DNA of 64,000 bases from an uncultured Microbacterium sp. (GTDB lineage: Bacteria > Actinomycetota > Actinomycetes > Actinomycetales > Microbacteriaceae), in the NCBI RefSeq assembly GCF_947489255.1, contig NZ_CANLCY010000002.1, forward strand, positions 186,001-250,000. Reading direction: 5' to 3'. Positions within the stretch are counted from its first letter, which is position 1. Each line of letters begins with the position of its first letter. Under the pieces are notes generated by a model. It had not been told where the DNA came from. It ran no database searches and saw only the letters and a list, made by a program, of their open reading frames with translations. A program made the translations under genes and the position numbers. Shown here in pieces: positions 37,455-46,909 of this stretch.

Positions 37455-38504
37455 ATGTCGCGTGTCGTGAAGCTGGCCGTCATCCCCGGTGATGGCATCG
37501 GTCCCGAGGTCGTGGGGGAGGCCGTGAAGGTCCTCGACGCGGTCACCGCCGATTCGGGAGTGACGTTCGAGAAGACGCCGTTCTCGCTCGGAGCGGGCCG
37601 CTACCTCGAGACGGGCGACACCCTCACCGACGACGACCTGGCCGCCATCGCCTCGCATGACGCGATCCTCCTGGGCGCCGTCGGGGGAGTGCCGGGCGAT
37701 CCGCGACTGAAGGACGCGAACATCGAACGCGGTCTCCTGCTCAAGCTGCGCTTCGAGCTCGACCACTACGTCAACCTCCGTCCGTCGAAGCTCTACCCCG
37801 GGGCGACCGGGCCGCTGGCCGAGCCCGGCGAGATCGACTTCGTCGTCGTGCGCGAGGGCACCGAGGGCCCCTATGTCGGAAACGGCGGCGCGATCCGACG
37901 CGGCACCCCGCACGAGGTCGCGAACGAGACATCGGTCAACACGGCGTACGGCGTCGAGCGCGTCGTGCGCTACGCCTTCGCCCTGGCCGAGCGTCGTCGG
38001 CACAAGCTCACCCTCGTGCACAAGACCAACGTGCTCGTGCACGCCGGGGGTATGTGGAAGCGGATCGTGGATGCCGTGGCATCCGAGTTCCCGGGGGTCG
38101 ACGTAGACTACCTGCACGTCGACGCGGCAACCATCTTCCTGGTCACGAACCCGGGCCGCTTCGACGTGATCGTCACCGACAACCTCTTCGGCGACATCCT
38201 GACCGACTTGGCCGGCGCCGTCACCGGTGGCATCGGCCTCGCCGCTTCGGGCAACATCAACCCCGACGGCGCTTTCCCCTCGATGTTCGAGCCCGTGCAC
38301 GGATCGGCGCCCGACATCGCGGGATCCCAGAAGGCCGACCCCACGGCCGCGATCCTCTCCGTCGCCCTGCTGCTCGATCACCTCGGGCTGACCGACGAAG
38401 CCGCCCGCGTCACCCGCGCGGTCGAGGACGACATCGCGAGCCGTGACGGCGCCCGCACCACCGCTCAGATCGGCGACGCCATCGCCGCTCGCGTCCAGGC
38501 GTAA
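37455..38504 (+). CDS. leuB: 3-isopropylmalate dehydrogenase
   Basis: LeuB oxidises and decarboxylates 3-isopropylmalate to 2-oxoisocaproate with NAD, the last leucine-specific step before transamination. The 349-residue enzyme has [13 protein letters not shown] at the N-terminus, the substrate-binding [12 protein letters not shown] and [14 protein letters not shown], and [14 protein letters not shown] near residue 282, which carries the NAD preference. A GAGGAG ribosome site lies before the ATG. It is followed by ilvE, and the genes may be one transcript. Confidence 0.96.
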   Translation: MSRVVKLAVIPGDGIGPEVVGEAVKVLDAVTADSGVTFEKTPFSLGAGRYLETGDTLTDDDLAAIASHDAILLGAVGGVPGDPRLKDANIERGLLLKLRFELDHYVNLRPSKLYPGATGPLAEPGEIDFVVVREGTEGPYVGNGGAIRRGTPHEVANETSVNTAYGVERVVRYAFALAERRRHKLTLVHKTNVLVHAGGMWKRIVDAVASEFPGVDVDYLHVDAATIFLVTNPGRFDVIVTDNLFGDILTDLAGAVTGGIGLAASGNINPDGAFPSMFEPVHGSAPDIAGSQKADPTAAILSVALLLDHLGLTDEAARVTRAVEDDIASRDGARTTAQIGDAIAARVQA

Positions 38505-38558
38505 CCTGGACCGATCGGCCCGCATCGCCCCCGGCACACGAAGAGTTTTGGATCACAG

Positions 38559-39665
38559 ATGACGACCATCGACACCGACCCCGACACCGGACTCGACCCG
38601 CTCGAGTTCGCGGTCACCCGCAACCTCGCCGCCAAGAGCGCGGCCGACCGCGATGCCATCCTGGCCAGCCCCGGCTTCGGGCAGAACTTCACCGACCACA
38701 TGGTCGACATCTGCTGGTCGGTGCGTGGCGGATGGCACCGCCCGCGCGTCTCACCCTACGGCCCCATCTCCCTCGACCCCGCGGCCGCGGTGCTGCACTA
38801 CGGCCAGGAGATCTTCGAGGGCATCAAGGCCTACCGGCACGCCGACGGCTCGGTCCACACGTTCCGCCCCGATCAGAACGGTCGGCGTCTGCAGCGCTCG
38901 GCTCGCCGTCTCGCCCTGCCCGAGCTGCCCGTTCCCTACTTTTTGCAGTCGCTGCGCGAACTCATCGCCGTCGACGGCGCGTGGGTCCCCTCGGGTGAAG
39001 ACCAGAGCCTGTACCTGCGACCGTTCATGTTCGCCAAGGAGGCGTTCCTCGGCGTCCGCCCCGCGCACAAGGTCGCGTACTACCTGATCGCGAGCCCCGC
39101 CGGCGCCTACTTCAAGGGCGGCGTGCAGCCGGTCTCGATTTGGCTCAGCGAGGACTATTCGCGTGCCGGCAAGGGCGGAACGGGTGCGGCCAAGACCGGC
39201 GGCAACTACGCCGCGAGCCTGCTCCCGCAGTCCGAGGCCTACGAGAACGAGTGCGACCAGGTCGTCTTCCTCGACCAGGACCGCAACGTCGAGGAGCTCG
39301 GCGGCATGAACGTCGTTTTCGTCTACAAGGACGGCACCATCGTCACCCCGCAGTCCGACTCGATCCTCGAGGGCATCACGCGCGACTCGCTCCTGCAGCT
39401 CGCGCGCGACCGCGGCCACCACGTCGAGGGACGCAACGTCTCGCTGACCGAGTGGCGCGAGGGCGTGGCATCCGGTGACATCGTCGAGGTGTTCGCGTGC
39501 GGCACCGCGGCTGTGGTCACGCCGATCGGCATGCTCAAGGGACGCGACTTCATCGACGAGCAGCCCTCGGGCACGCTCGCCCTGGAGCTGCGCGAGGAGC
39601 TCACGAACATCCAGTACGGCCGCGCCGAAGACAAGCACGGCTGGCTGTACCGCCTCGACGCCTGA
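38559..39665 (+). CDS. ilvE: Branched-chain amino acid aminotransferase
   Basis: IlvE transfers the amino group of glutamate to the 2-oxo acids of valine, leucine and isoleucine. The 368-residue PLP enzyme of fold type IV has the Schiff-base lysine in GAAKTGGNYAASL near residue 209, the substrate region YGQEIFEGIKAY near 86, and CGTAAVVTPIGM near 315. It completes the branched-chain pathway genes in this window. The ribosome site is weak, and a terminator follows. Confidence 0.96.
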   Translation: MTTIDTDPDTGLDPLEFAVTRNLAAKSAADRDAILASPGFGQNFTDHMVDICWSVRGGWHRPRVSPYGPISLDPAAAVLHYGQEIFEGIKAYRHADGSVHTFRPDQNGRRLQRSARRLALPELPVPYFLQSLRELIAVDGAWVPSGEDQSLYLRPFMFAKEAFLGVRPAHKVAYYLIASPAGAYFKGGVQPVSIWLSEDYSRAGKGGTGAAKTGGNYAASLLPQSEAYENECDQVVFLDQDRNVEELGGMNVVFVYKDGTIVTPQSDSILEGITRDSLLQLARDRGHHVEGRNVSLTEWREGVASGDIVEVFACGTAAVVTPIGMLKGRDFIDEQPSGTLALELREELTNIQYGRAEDKHGWLYRLDA

Positions 39666-39679
39666 CCCGCGTCGTCCTC

Positions 39680-39710
39680 GGAGGGGCTCCCGGATGCCGG
39701 GGGCCCCTCC
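39680..39710 (+). terminator. Terminator of ilvE
   Basis: GGAGGGGC (39680-39687) pairs with GCCCCTCC (39703-39710), with an inner CCCGG/CCGGG pairing around ATG. Confidence 0.82.
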
Positions 39711-39848
39711 ATCGTTTGCGCCGGGGATATCGGCCTGGTCGCACGCATGGACGCGCTGCCCTCGTGTTTCCCGGCGCGGATCGCGTTCAAGCGTGCGAAG
39801 AGGCGGGCGGCCCGGGCCGGTGTCGGACCCCGCGGATAGGCTGGCCCG

Positions 39849-40616
39849 GTGAAGATCGCTCGATTCAGCCACCAGGATGCCCTTCGCTACGGGATCGTCG
39901 ACGACGATCACCTCGTCGTGCTCGAGGGCGACCCCATGTTCGCCGGGTTCGGCACCACCGGCGAGCGCATCCCGCTCGCCGACGTGACGCTGCTCGCGCC
40001 CGTCATCCCGCGGTCGAAAGTCGTGTGCATCGGGAAGAACTATCACGATCACGCGGCGGAGATGGGCGGCGAGGCGCCGGCCGAACCGCTCATGTTCCTC
40101 AAGCCCAACACCTCGGTGATCGGACCGAACGACGTCATCGTGCGTCCCACGAGCCTCAGCTCCCAGACCGACTACGAGGGCGAGCTCGCCGTCGTCATCG
40201 GGCGCATCGCGAAGAACGTGCCCGCCGAACGGGCGGGGGAGTACATCTTCGGCTACACCGTCGCGAACGACGTCACGGCCCGTGACCTCCAGCGCACCGA
40301 CGGCCAGTGGTCGCGCGCCAAGGGCTTCGATACCTTCTGCCCGGTCGGGCCCGTCATCGAGACCGATCTCGACGTGTCCGCCGCGTCGATCACCACTCGC
40401 GTCAACGGGGAGGTGCGCCAGCAGGGTCCCGTGTCCGACATGATCCACGACATCCCCACCCTCGTCGCCTACGCGTCGGCCGTGTTCACGCTGCTCCCGG
40501 GCGACCTCATCCTCACCGGAACCCCCGCCGGGATCGGGTCCTTCGTCGCCGGCGACGTCGTCGAGGTCGAGATCGACGGCATCGGGGTGCTGCGCAACAC
40601 CGCCCGCGATGCCTGA
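39849..40616 (+). CDS. Fumarylacetoacetate hydrolase family protein
   Basis: The 255-residue protein belongs to the FAH superfamily, whose members hydrolyse or decarboxylate C-C bonds in 2,4-dioxo acids or act as oxaloacetate decarboxylases. Visible are KNYHDHAAEMG near residue 60, metal-binding DYEGELAVVIG near 110, and GYTVANDVTARDLQ near 136. The exact reaction is unknown; many such actinobacterial genes are general metabolite-repair enzymes. The GTG start is six bases after a TAGGCT box, so leaderless. Its stop overlaps the next gene by eight bases. Confidence 0.9.
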   Translation: MKIARFSHQDALRYGIVDDDHLVVLEGDPMFAGFGTTGERIPLADVTLLAPVIPRSKVVCIGKNYHDHAAEMGGEAPAEPLMFLKPNTSVIGPNDVIVRPTSLSSQTDYEGELAVVIGRIAKNVPAERAGEYIFGYTVANDVTARDLQRTDGQWSRAKGFDTFCPVGPVIETDLDVSAASITTRVNGEVRQQGPVSDMIHDIPTLVAYASAVFTLLPGDLILTGTPAGIGSFVAGDVVEVEIDGIGVLRNTARDA

Positions 40617-41865
40617 CACCGCCGCGCCGGCGGGCATCGATCTCGCCGCGACACAGCGCCGCACGGTGCGTGTGCTCGCGGCGGGCCAGGTGCTCACCGG
40701 CGTGGCGTTCGGAGCGACCCTCTCCCTCGGCGCCCTGCTCGCGGCCGACCTGTCGGGGCAGGAAGCCCTGTCGGGCTTCGCCACGGCGTCGGTCACGCTG
40801 GGGGCCGCCCTCACCGCGATCCCGCTCGCGCGACTCGCCGCGCGCCGCGGGCGTCGCCTCGCCCTGACCACCGGCAACATTGCTGCGCTGACGGGCATCG
40901 CCGTCGTCATCGCCGCGGCCGCGACACGGGCGTTCCCCCTCCTGCTCGTCGGTATCGCGCTGATCGGGGCCGGTAACGCCGCCACCCTGCAATCGCGATT
41001 CGCGGCGACCGACCTCGCTCCCACCGCACGACGCGGTCGCGACCTCGCCACGGTCGTGTGGGCCACCACGGTCGGCGGGGTGGTCGGTCCGCTCCTGCTG
41101 GCGCCCGGCGAACTCCTCGGGGCGAGCATCGGGATGCCGCGCCTCACCGGTGCGTACCTGTTCTCGTTCGCCGCTCAGGCGTGCGCCTTCGCACTGTACG
41201 TCCTGGTCCTGCGCCCCGACCCGCTGCTGCTGGCCCAGCGTCTCGACCGCGAGAGGGCGGCCTCCGCCCCCGTGGCACCCCAGACGGACCGGCCCGCGCT
41301 CGCGCGCTTCGCGATGCTCGCCGTCGCCGCGTCGCACGTGACCATGGCGTCGGTGATGGCGATGACGCCCGTTCACCTGTCGCACATCGTCGCCCCGGAT
41401 GCCGTGACCCTGGCCGTCGGCGTCACGATCGCTTTGCACGTGTTCGGGATGTACGGATTGTCGCCGGTGTTCGGGATCCTCGCGGATCGCTGGGGTCGCA
41501 TCCCGGTGATCCTGCTTGGCCAGGTGCTGCTCGCGGCGGCGCTCGTCGCCGCGGCCGCGTTCGCCGATACGCAGGTCGGTGTGCTGGTCGCGCTAGTACT
41601 GCTCGGTCTCGGGTGGAGCGCGGCGACCGTCGCCGGCTCGGCGCTGCTGACGGAGGCGACGCCGCTCGCGCTGCGACCGCGCCGGCAGGGTCGCAGCGAC
41701 ACGCTCATGACGGCCTCGGCGGCGGTGGGGTCGATCCTGGCGGGACTGATCCTCGGGCTCGCCGGCTACGGCGGACTGGCGCTCTGGGCGTTCGTTCCCG
41801 TCGGCCTGGTCTGCCTGGGCGCGTCGCTCGTCGGGCGAGCTCCTGTCGCGTCCGCCCGCGCGTGA
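40609..41865 (+). CDS. MFS transporter
   Basis: The 418-residue product has twelve hydrophobic segments, with ARLAARRGRRLALTTG as the loop 2-3 motif and GILADRWGRIPVILLGQ in the second half. The substrate is unknown. The start lies inside the end of the FAH-family gene (overlap 40609-40616), so the two are cotranscribed and may handle one compound. It is convergent with the class V aminotransferase gene. Confidence 0.88.
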   Translation: MPDTAAPAGIDLAATQRRTVRVLAAGQVLTGVAFGATLSLGALLAADLSGQEALSGFATASVTLGAALTAIPLARLAARRGRRLALTTGNIAALTGIAVVIAAAATRAFPLLLVGIALIGAGNAATLQSRFAATDLAPTARRGRDLATVVWATTVGGVVGPLLLAPGELLGASIGMPRLTGAYLFSFAAQACAFALYVLVLRPDPLLLAQRLDRERAASAPVAPQTDRPALARFAMLAVAASHVTMASVMAMTPVHLSHIVAPDAVTLAVGVTIALHVFGMYGLSPVFGILADRWGRIPVILLGQVLLAAALVAAAAFADTQVGVLVALVLLGLGWSAATVAGSALLTEATPLALRPRRQGRSDTLMTASAAVGSILAGLILGLAGYGGLALWAFVPVGLVCLGASLVGRAPVASARA

Positions 41866-41939
41866 GGAGTCGCGCCGTGGCGCGCTCGCGCGACGGCGCG
41901 TGACACCTCGAGCCCGCTGCGGGCAGGGGCGAACTCGCG

Positions 41940-43028
41940 TCAGATCGCGTACACCAAACCGTCGAACGCCGACAGGTTCTCGATCCCGCGCACACCGAGG
42001 GCGTGCAGCGCCCGGTCGACGTCGCGCTCGTCGTTGAAGACGTGGAAGGCCACCCGGGCCCGACCTGCGCGGCCCGATGCGGTGATGCCGTGCGCGGTCA
42101 GCTGCGCGAGGGCTTCGCCGGTGGCATCCGGCCACGTGACGATGGCGGAGGGACGCTCGGGGTGGGCGAGCCCGAGGCCGTCGCGGAAGCGTGCGGCGAG
42201 GCCCGTCGTGTGCGTGTAAATCGCGGTGATGTCGGCGTCGGCGAACAGGGCGAGCGCGGGAGCCGCCCCGACGAATGCCTGCCACGCGGGCGAGACGTCG
42301 AAGCGGCGTGCGTCGGAGGCGAGCGTGCCGCCGATGCCGTAGCACGACGACCACGGGTCGTCGCCGGAGTACCAGCCGGCCTGCACCGGGCGGATCTCGT
42401 CCGCGAACGCGGGGGACAGGGTGAGGAACGACACGCCCCGGGGGCAGCACAGCCACTTGTACGCGTGGCACACGGTCGCGTCGAACATGGTCGCGTCGAC
42501 GGGCAGCCACCCCGCGGCCTGGGTCAGGTCGCAGAGGGTCCGCGCTCCCGCGCGTGCCGCGGCGGCGGCGATGCCCGCGGCATCCGCCACCTCGCCGGTG
42601 GCCGACTGCACGAGCGAGAACGCGACGAGCCAGGTGTCGGGGGCGATGGCGGCGGCGAGCTCCGACAGGGGAGCGGTGCGCAGCCGGATGCCTCGACCCG
42701 CGTGCGCGAAGGGGGCGACGAGCGACGAGAAGTCGCCCTCGGCGCACAGCACCTCCGCGCCGTCGGGAACCGATGCGGCGATCAGCGACACCTGCACCGA
42801 GGTCTGCGAGCCGATCGCCACGTGACTCACCGGTGTGCTCACGAGGCGAGCGAAGGAGGCCCGGGCCTCCTCGACCGCTTGCGAGGCCGCGACGACGTCG
42901 GGACGACCGGATGCCGCGGCATCGAGGTCGGCGCGGACGGCGCGCACCGTGGCGCGGGACGGGAGTCCGACGGTGCAGGCGGCGAGGTAGTCGCGGCCGC
43001 CGGCGAAGTGCGTGGCGAGGCTGCTCAT
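41940..43028 (-). CDS. Class V aminotransferase-fold PLP enzyme
   Basis: The 362-residue protein has the fold of the kynureninase/cysteine desulfurase group. The PLP lysine is in VCHAYKWLCCPRG near residue 190, preceded by DLTQAAGWLPVD near 167 where the Asp holds the pyridine nitrogen. The tandem cysteines after the lysine replace the usual small residues of this group. The catalytic Cys loop of true desulfurases is not evident, so the reaction is unassigned. It is divergent from a LysR regulator, which probably controls it. Confidence 0.82.
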   Translation of the reverse strand: MSSLATHFAGGRDYLAACTVGLPSRATVRAVRADLDAAASGRPDVVAASQAVEEARASFARLVSTPVSHVAIGSQTSVQVSLIAASVPDGAEVLCAEGDFSSLVAPFAHAGRGIRLRTAPLSELAAAIAPDTWLVAFSLVQSATGEVADAAGIAAAAARAGARTLCDLTQAAGWLPVDATMFDATVCHAYKWLCCPRGVSFLTLSPAFADEIRPVQAGWYSGDDPWSSCYGIGGTLASDARRFDVSPAWQAFVGAAPALALFADADITAIYTHTTGLAARFRDGLGLAHPERPSAIVTWPDATGEALAQLTAHGITASGRAGRARVAFHVFNDERDVDRALHALGVRGIENLSAFDGLVYAI

Positions 43029-43082
43029 GGAACCAGGGTCGCGCTCCGCGGGGTCATTGCACTAGAGCAGGTGTTGCATGAG

Positions 43083-43099
43083 AAGCATCCATTCTGCTT
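43083..43099. promoter_or_regulatory. Probable LysR binding site
   Basis: The inverted repeat AAGCA (43083-43087) and TGCTT (43095-43099) lies in the 81-bp gap between the divergent aminotransferase and LysR genes. The gap is more AT-rich than its surroundings. Confidence 0.5.
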
Positions 43100-43109
43100 A
43101 TGTGTCGTC

Positions 43110-44072
43110 ATGAGCGACATCGACGACGGTCTCGACGCCCACGGACTCCGCGTCGTCAAGGCGATCGCCGACACCGGCTCGATCACCGCTGCCGCGCGGG
43201 CCCTCGGCTACAGTCAGCCCGCGGTCAGCCAGCAGCTGCGCCGCCTCGAGCAACGCGCGGGGATGCCCGTCGTCGAGCGCGTCGGTCGCGGCGTGCGACT
43301 CACCGAGGCCGGGTGGGTCCTCGCGCGTCACGCCGCGACGGTCACGACCGCCTTGGATGCCGCAGCCGGCGACCTCGCGGAGCTGCGCGGCCTGCGCGCC
43401 GGCCGCGTGCGGATCGCGGCGTTCCCCTCGGCGTCGTCGACCGTCGTGCCGCGCGTCATCGCGGCGGTCACGGCCCGCCGCCCGGGCGTGTCGATCAGCT
43501 TCGTCGAGGCGGAACCCCCGGAGGCCATCTCCGCGGTGCGGGAGGACCGCGCCGACATCGCCCTGATCTACAGCTACCCCGGTGATCGCCGCGAGCAGCT
43601 CACGCAGGCCGCCGCCGGCCTGTCGGTCCGCCGCCTGGGCGACGACGACACCGTCGTGGTCGTCCCCGCGGAGCATTCCGCCGCCTCCGACGACCCGATC
43701 GACCTGTCGAAGCTGGCGGGGGAGCGGTGGATCGCCGGCTGCCCCCAGTGCCGCGGCCATCTGCTCGAGGCCTGCGGGCGCGCGGGGTTCACGCCCGACA
43801 TCGCGTTCGAGACCGACAACTACATCGCCGTCGAGAACCTCGTCGCGCTCGGCGTCGGCATGGCCATCCTGCCGCGCATGGCCGTGGCATCCCTCCCCCT
43901 GCTCGCCGGTATCGCGGTGCCGCGCCTTCCCGGGGAGGAGGCACGCACCCTCCACGTCGTCACCGCCCGAGGAGCCGAGAGCGTGCCCGCGGTGGGTGCG
44001 GCCCTCGAGGTCGTCGCCGAGGTGGTGGCCGAGCATCGACGCACCTCGGGGACCGGCGGCGCCCGCCGGTAG
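43110..44072 (+). CDS. LysR family transcriptional regulator
   Basis: The 320-residue product has the LysR helix-turn-helix ([19 protein letters not shown] at about residues 16-34, then [13 protein letters not shown]) and a two-lobed effector domain. The effector domain contains three cysteines in or near [17 protein letters not shown] (about 210-226), which could sense a thiol or metal. It is divergent from the PLP enzyme, a usual regulator-target pair. The ATG at 43110 begins the family domain; upstream open frame is ignored. gltX starts ten bases after its stop. Confidence 0.9.
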   Translation: MSDIDDGLDAHGLRVVKAIADTGSITAAARALGYSQPAVSQQLRRLEQRAGMPVVERVGRGVRLTEAGWVLARHAATVTTALDAAAGDLAELRGLRAGRVRIAAFPSASSTVVPRVIAAVTARRPGVSISFVEAEPPEAISAVREDRADIALIYSYPGDRREQLTQAAAGLSVRRLGDDDTVVVVPAEHSAASDDPIDLSKLAGERWIAGCPQCRGHLLEACGRAGFTPDIAFETDNYIAVENLVALGVGMAILPRMAVASLPLLAGIAVPRLPGEEARTLHVVTARGAESVPAVGAALEVVAEVVAEHRRTSGTGGARR

Positions 44073-44082
44073 GATCGAGGGG

Positions 44083-45591
44083 ATGTCTGCCACGCCCGAT
44101 CCCCGCACCACGACCGCCACCGGCGCCGACGTTCGCGTTCGGTTCTGCCCCTCACCGACGGGGTTGCCGCACGTCGGTCTCATCCGCACGGTCCTGTTCA
44201 ACTGGGCGTACGCCCGGCACAACGGCGGCACGCTCGTCTTCCGCATCGAAGACACCGACGCCGCGCGCGACAGCGAGGAGAGCTACCAGCAGCTCCTCGA
44301 GGCACTGCGGTGGATGAACATCGACTGGGACGAGGGGGTCGAGGTCGGCGGTCCGCACGCCCCCTACCGCCAGTCCCAGCGCCACGAGATCTACCGCGAG
44401 GTGCTCGACAAGCTCATCGCCGCCGGCGCCGTGTACGAGAGCTACTCGACGGCGGAGGAGATCGACGCCCGCAACGAGGCGAACGGCCGCGCCAAGCAGC
44501 TCGGCTACGACAACTTCGACCGCGACCTCACCGACGAGCAGAAGGCGGCGTTCCGCGCCGAAGGGCGTCAGCCCGCGTGGCGTCTGCGCGTTCCCGATCA
44601 CGACCTCAGCTACGTCGACCTCATCCGCGGCGAGGTGACCTTCCCGGCAGGATCCTTCCCCGACTTCGTGCTCGTGCGCGCCGGGGGAGTGCCGCTCTAC
44701 CCCTTCGTGAACCCGGTCGACGACGCGCTCATGGGCATCACCCACGTCATCCGCGGCGAAGACCTCATGCCCTCCACGGCCCGTCAGCTGGCGCTGTACT
44801 CGGCCCTGGTGGATGCCGGGGTCACGACGTTCATCCCGCGCTTCGGTCACATGCCGCTGGTGCTGGGCGAGACGGGCAACAAGAAGCTCTCGAAGCGCGA
44901 CCCGCAGGCCGACCTGTTCCTGCAGCGCGAGAAGGGGTTCATCCACGAGGGCCTGCTCAACTACCTCTCGCTGCTGGGCTGGTCGCTCGCGAGCGACCGC
45001 GACGTGTTCTCGCTGGAGGAGATGATCGCCGCGTTCGACATCGCCGACGTCAACCCGAACCCCGCGCGCTTCGACCAGAAGAAGGCCGAGGCGATCAACG
45101 GCGACCACATCCGGATGCTGGATGCCGATGACTTCGCCGCCCGGATCGTCCCGTACCTCGCGGGCGCGGGGCTGATCGCCGAGGATCCGTCGCCGGAGCA
45201 CCGGGCGATCATCGCCGAGGCCGCGCCTCTCGTGCAGGAGCGCGTGCAGCTCCTCGGCGAGGTGCCGGGGATGCTCGGCTTTCTCTTCGTCTCCGACGTG
45301 ACCTACGCCGAGGACGCCCTGAAGGGGCTTCCCGCCAATGCGGCCGAGGTGCTCACGGCATCCGTCCGCGCCCTCGAGGGCGTCGACGACTTCACCACCG
45401 CTGGTGTGCAGGCGGCCCTGTCGACGGCGCTCGTGGAGGAGCTCGGTCTCAAGCCCCGCGTGGCCTACGGTCCGCCGCGCGTCGCCCTGACGGGCCGGCG
45501 CGTGTCGCCGCCGCTGTTCGAGTCGATGGAGCTGCTCGGCAAGGCCGAGACGCTGCGCCGCCTCGAGGCGCTGGTGCAGCACCTGGGCTGA
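44083..45591 (+). CDS. gltX: Glutamyl-tRNA synthetase
   Basis: GltX charges tRNA-Glu with glutamate. The 502-residue class I enzyme has the HIGH-type motif [10 protein letters not shown] near residue 20 and the KMSKS-type motif KKLSKRD near 267, and a helical anticodon-binding domain at the C-terminus. A TAGGAT box lies seven bases before the ATG with AGGGG between, so it could be leaderless or use a short ribosome site. tRNA-Gln follows 0.2 kb downstream. Whether this enzyme also charges tRNA-Gln for the GatCAB route cannot be decided here. Confidence 0.96.
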   Translation: MSATPDPRTTTATGADVRVRFCPSPTGLPHVGLIRTVLFNWAYARHNGGTLVFRIEDTDAARDSEESYQQLLEALRWMNIDWDEGVEVGGPHAPYRQSQRHEIYREVLDKLIAAGAVYESYSTAEEIDARNEANGRAKQLGYDNFDRDLTDEQKAAFRAEGRQPAWRLRVPDHDLSYVDLIRGEVTFPAGSFPDFVLVRAGGVPLYPFVNPVDDALMGITHVIRGEDLMPSTARQLALYSALVDAGVTTFIPRFGHMPLVLGETGNKKLSKRDPQADLFLQREKGFIHEGLLNYLSLLGWSLASDRDVFSLEEMIAAFDIADVNPNPARFDQKKAEAINGDHIRMLDADDFAARIVPYLAGAGLIAEDPSPEHRAIIAEAAPLVQERVQLLGEVPGMLGFLFVSDVTYAEDALKGLPANAAEVLTASVRALEGVDDFTTAGVQAALSTALVEELGLKPRVAYGPPRVALTGRRVSPPLFESMELLGKAETLRRLEALVQHLG

Positions 45592-45602
45592 GCGCCCCGT
45601 CT

Positions 45603-45665
45603 TCGCAGATCGCGACGATCCTCGCACTCCTCTCGCCGGAGGATGCGAGGATCGCGTGTTTCTGC
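45603..45665 (+). terminator. Hairpin after gltX
   Basis: A long imperfect stem pairs GATCCTCGCA (45617-45626) with TGCGAGGATC (45644-45653). Flanking TCGCAGA and TTCTGCG sequences can extend it. It is a likely transcription end or mRNA 3' stabiliser. Confidence 0.65.
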
Positions 45666-45739
45666 GGGGAATCGGGGCGTCCCGACGCGGGGGCGGCAGG
45701 CGTGGGAAACGCCCGGGACGCGCGTCGAGGGGCGCCGGT

Positions 45740-45768
45740 TTGGCGCTGGAGCCCGCGTCACGTAAGCT
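45740..45768 (+). promoter_or_regulatory. Promoter of tRNA-Gln
   Basis: TTGGCG (45740-45745) and TAAGCT (45763-45768) are separated by 17 bases, about 33 bases before the mature tRNA. Confidence 0.65.
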
Positions 45769-45800
45769 TGATCCTCGGCACGAGTTACGGCTCAGCGCCT

Positions 45801-45872
45801 TGGGGTATGGTGTAATTGGCAACACGGCGGTTTCTGGTTCCGTTGTTCTTGGTTCGAGTCCAGGTACCCCAG
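45801..45872 (+). tRNA. tRNA-Gln (anticodon CUG)
   Basis: The acceptor TGGGGTA pairs with TACCCCA, with discriminator G. The loop TTCTGGT gives anticodon CUG. The T-arm contains GGTTCGAGTCC. There is one U-U mismatch at the top of the anticodon stem. CCA is not encoded. Confidence 0.92.
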
Positions 45873-45880
45873 CTTTGAGA

Positions 45881-45915
45881 AAAGCCCCGGTGATCGCGAA
45901 GATCACCGGGGCTTT
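45881..45915 (+). terminator. Terminator of tRNA-Gln
   Basis: A perfect 15-bp stem AAAGCCCCGGTGATC/GATCACCGGGGCTTT with a GCGAA loop. Confidence 0.92.
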
Positions 45916-45959
45916 CGCTTTCCCAGCCCGTCCTTACGCCGACGCGGCACACTGGGCGC

Positions 45960-46169
45960 ATGGGACTCTTCGTACAGCGACCCGAAGAACCGAGCGAGTG
46001 GGCCGGGCTTCCCGGTGAGCCGGTGCGTCCGCGCTCGCGCGCCGAGGTGCTGCCCGACGAGGAGGGCCTCGAAACCTCGCCCGCGGGCCTTCTCGGTCTC
46101 CTCGACGCGCCGGTGGCTTCGATCGAGGTCCCGGTCGTTCCCACCGACGACCCGAGCGCGCGGGACTGA
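45960..46169 (+). CDS. Small acidic hypothetical protein
   Basis: The 69-residue protein is acidic and rich in Pro and Glu, with no membrane segment: MGLFVQRPEEPSEWAGLPGE, then a segment with LPDEEGLE. I do not recognise it. It is plausibly real because a CACACT box lies six bases before the ATG, the spacing seen at leaderless genes here, and its base pattern matches coding DNA. It stands alone between tRNA-Gln and a lipoprotein gene. Confidence 0.55.
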   Translation: MGLFVQRPEEPSEWAGLPGEPVRPRSRAEVLPDEEGLETSPAGLLGLLDAPVASIEVPVVPTDDPSARD

Positions 46170-46257
46170 CCGCGCGACGACGACGATCGCGCGCGCGCCG
46201 TCGCTACCATCCGATCGAGGGATGCCATCGGCATCCACCCCGCGGAAGAAGGTCACC

Positions 46258-46677
46258 GTGAAGCGTTCCGCCGTCGCCGTCGCTGCGATCGTGTTGCCGT
46301 TGATGGTCGCGGGGTGCACGCCGGCGGGATCCGACCCCGTCACGCCGATCGGCAGTGCCGCCGCACCCTCCCCGACGCCGTCGTCCGAGGGGCAAGCGCT
46401 CCCGCCGGCGATCGTCGTGCCGGCGGACCTCGCGGGGACCGACGTGAGCGTGGCCATCGGGAGCGCGGTGGTCCTCGCCGTGCCCGACGGGACCGAGGCG
46501 GAGTGGACCGGCTCGACGGCGGACGTGACCGTCGCGGAGTTCTCGGCGGGAGGTCCGTCGGAGGGGGCGGTGTTCCGGCCCGGTTTCATCGCCCGCGCGC
46601 TCGGGACGACGGCGGCGACGACCACCGGCCCCGACGGGCAGCAGGTCGACTTCACGATCTCCGTCGTCGCGCCCTGA
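46258..46677 (+). CDS. Putative small lipoprotein
   Basis: The 139-residue product begins VKRSAVAVAAIVLPLMVAGC, a lipoprotein signal with lipobox MVAGC and the modified Cys at residue 20. A Ser/Pro-rich spacer and a small beta-rich domain follow. I do not recognise the domain. The GTG at 46258 has GGAAGAAGG upstream. A TACCAT box at about 46205-46210 is a candidate promoter. It should be anchored outside the membrane. Confidence 0.75.
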   Translation: MKRSAVAVAAIVLPLMVAGCTPAGSDPVTPIGSAAAPSPTPSSEGQALPPAIVVPADLAGTDVSVAIGSAVVLAVPDGTEAEWTGSTADVTVAEFSAGGPSEGAVFRPGFIARALGTTAATTTGPDGQQVDFTISVVAP

Positions 46678-46856
46678 TCCCCGGCGCTCCCCGCCCGCCG
46701 ACGCTCGCTGACCGCCGTCACCCCCGGCTGCCCTGGCGGGCGGCATCCCGAGATGCTGTCCTGCCCAGCCGATCGGTGAGGAACGGCGCGCGACCCGACG
46801 GAAGTCCGTGGGTGCGGGAGCTGGAGGCGTCCTGCGCGCATGCCTGCGTGAATCTG

Positions 46857-46885
46857 TTGCCCTCTGTGGTTTCGTGTTGTACTGT
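46857..46885 (+). promoter_or_regulatory. Promoter of the fructose operon
   Basis: TTGCCC (46857-46862) and TACTGT (46880-46885) are separated by 17 bases. The -10 region lies in a run of TGTG repeats, which may form the FruR binding site. Confidence 0.6.
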
Positions 46886-46909
46886 GTGGGAATCTTCGAA
46901 GGAGATCCC

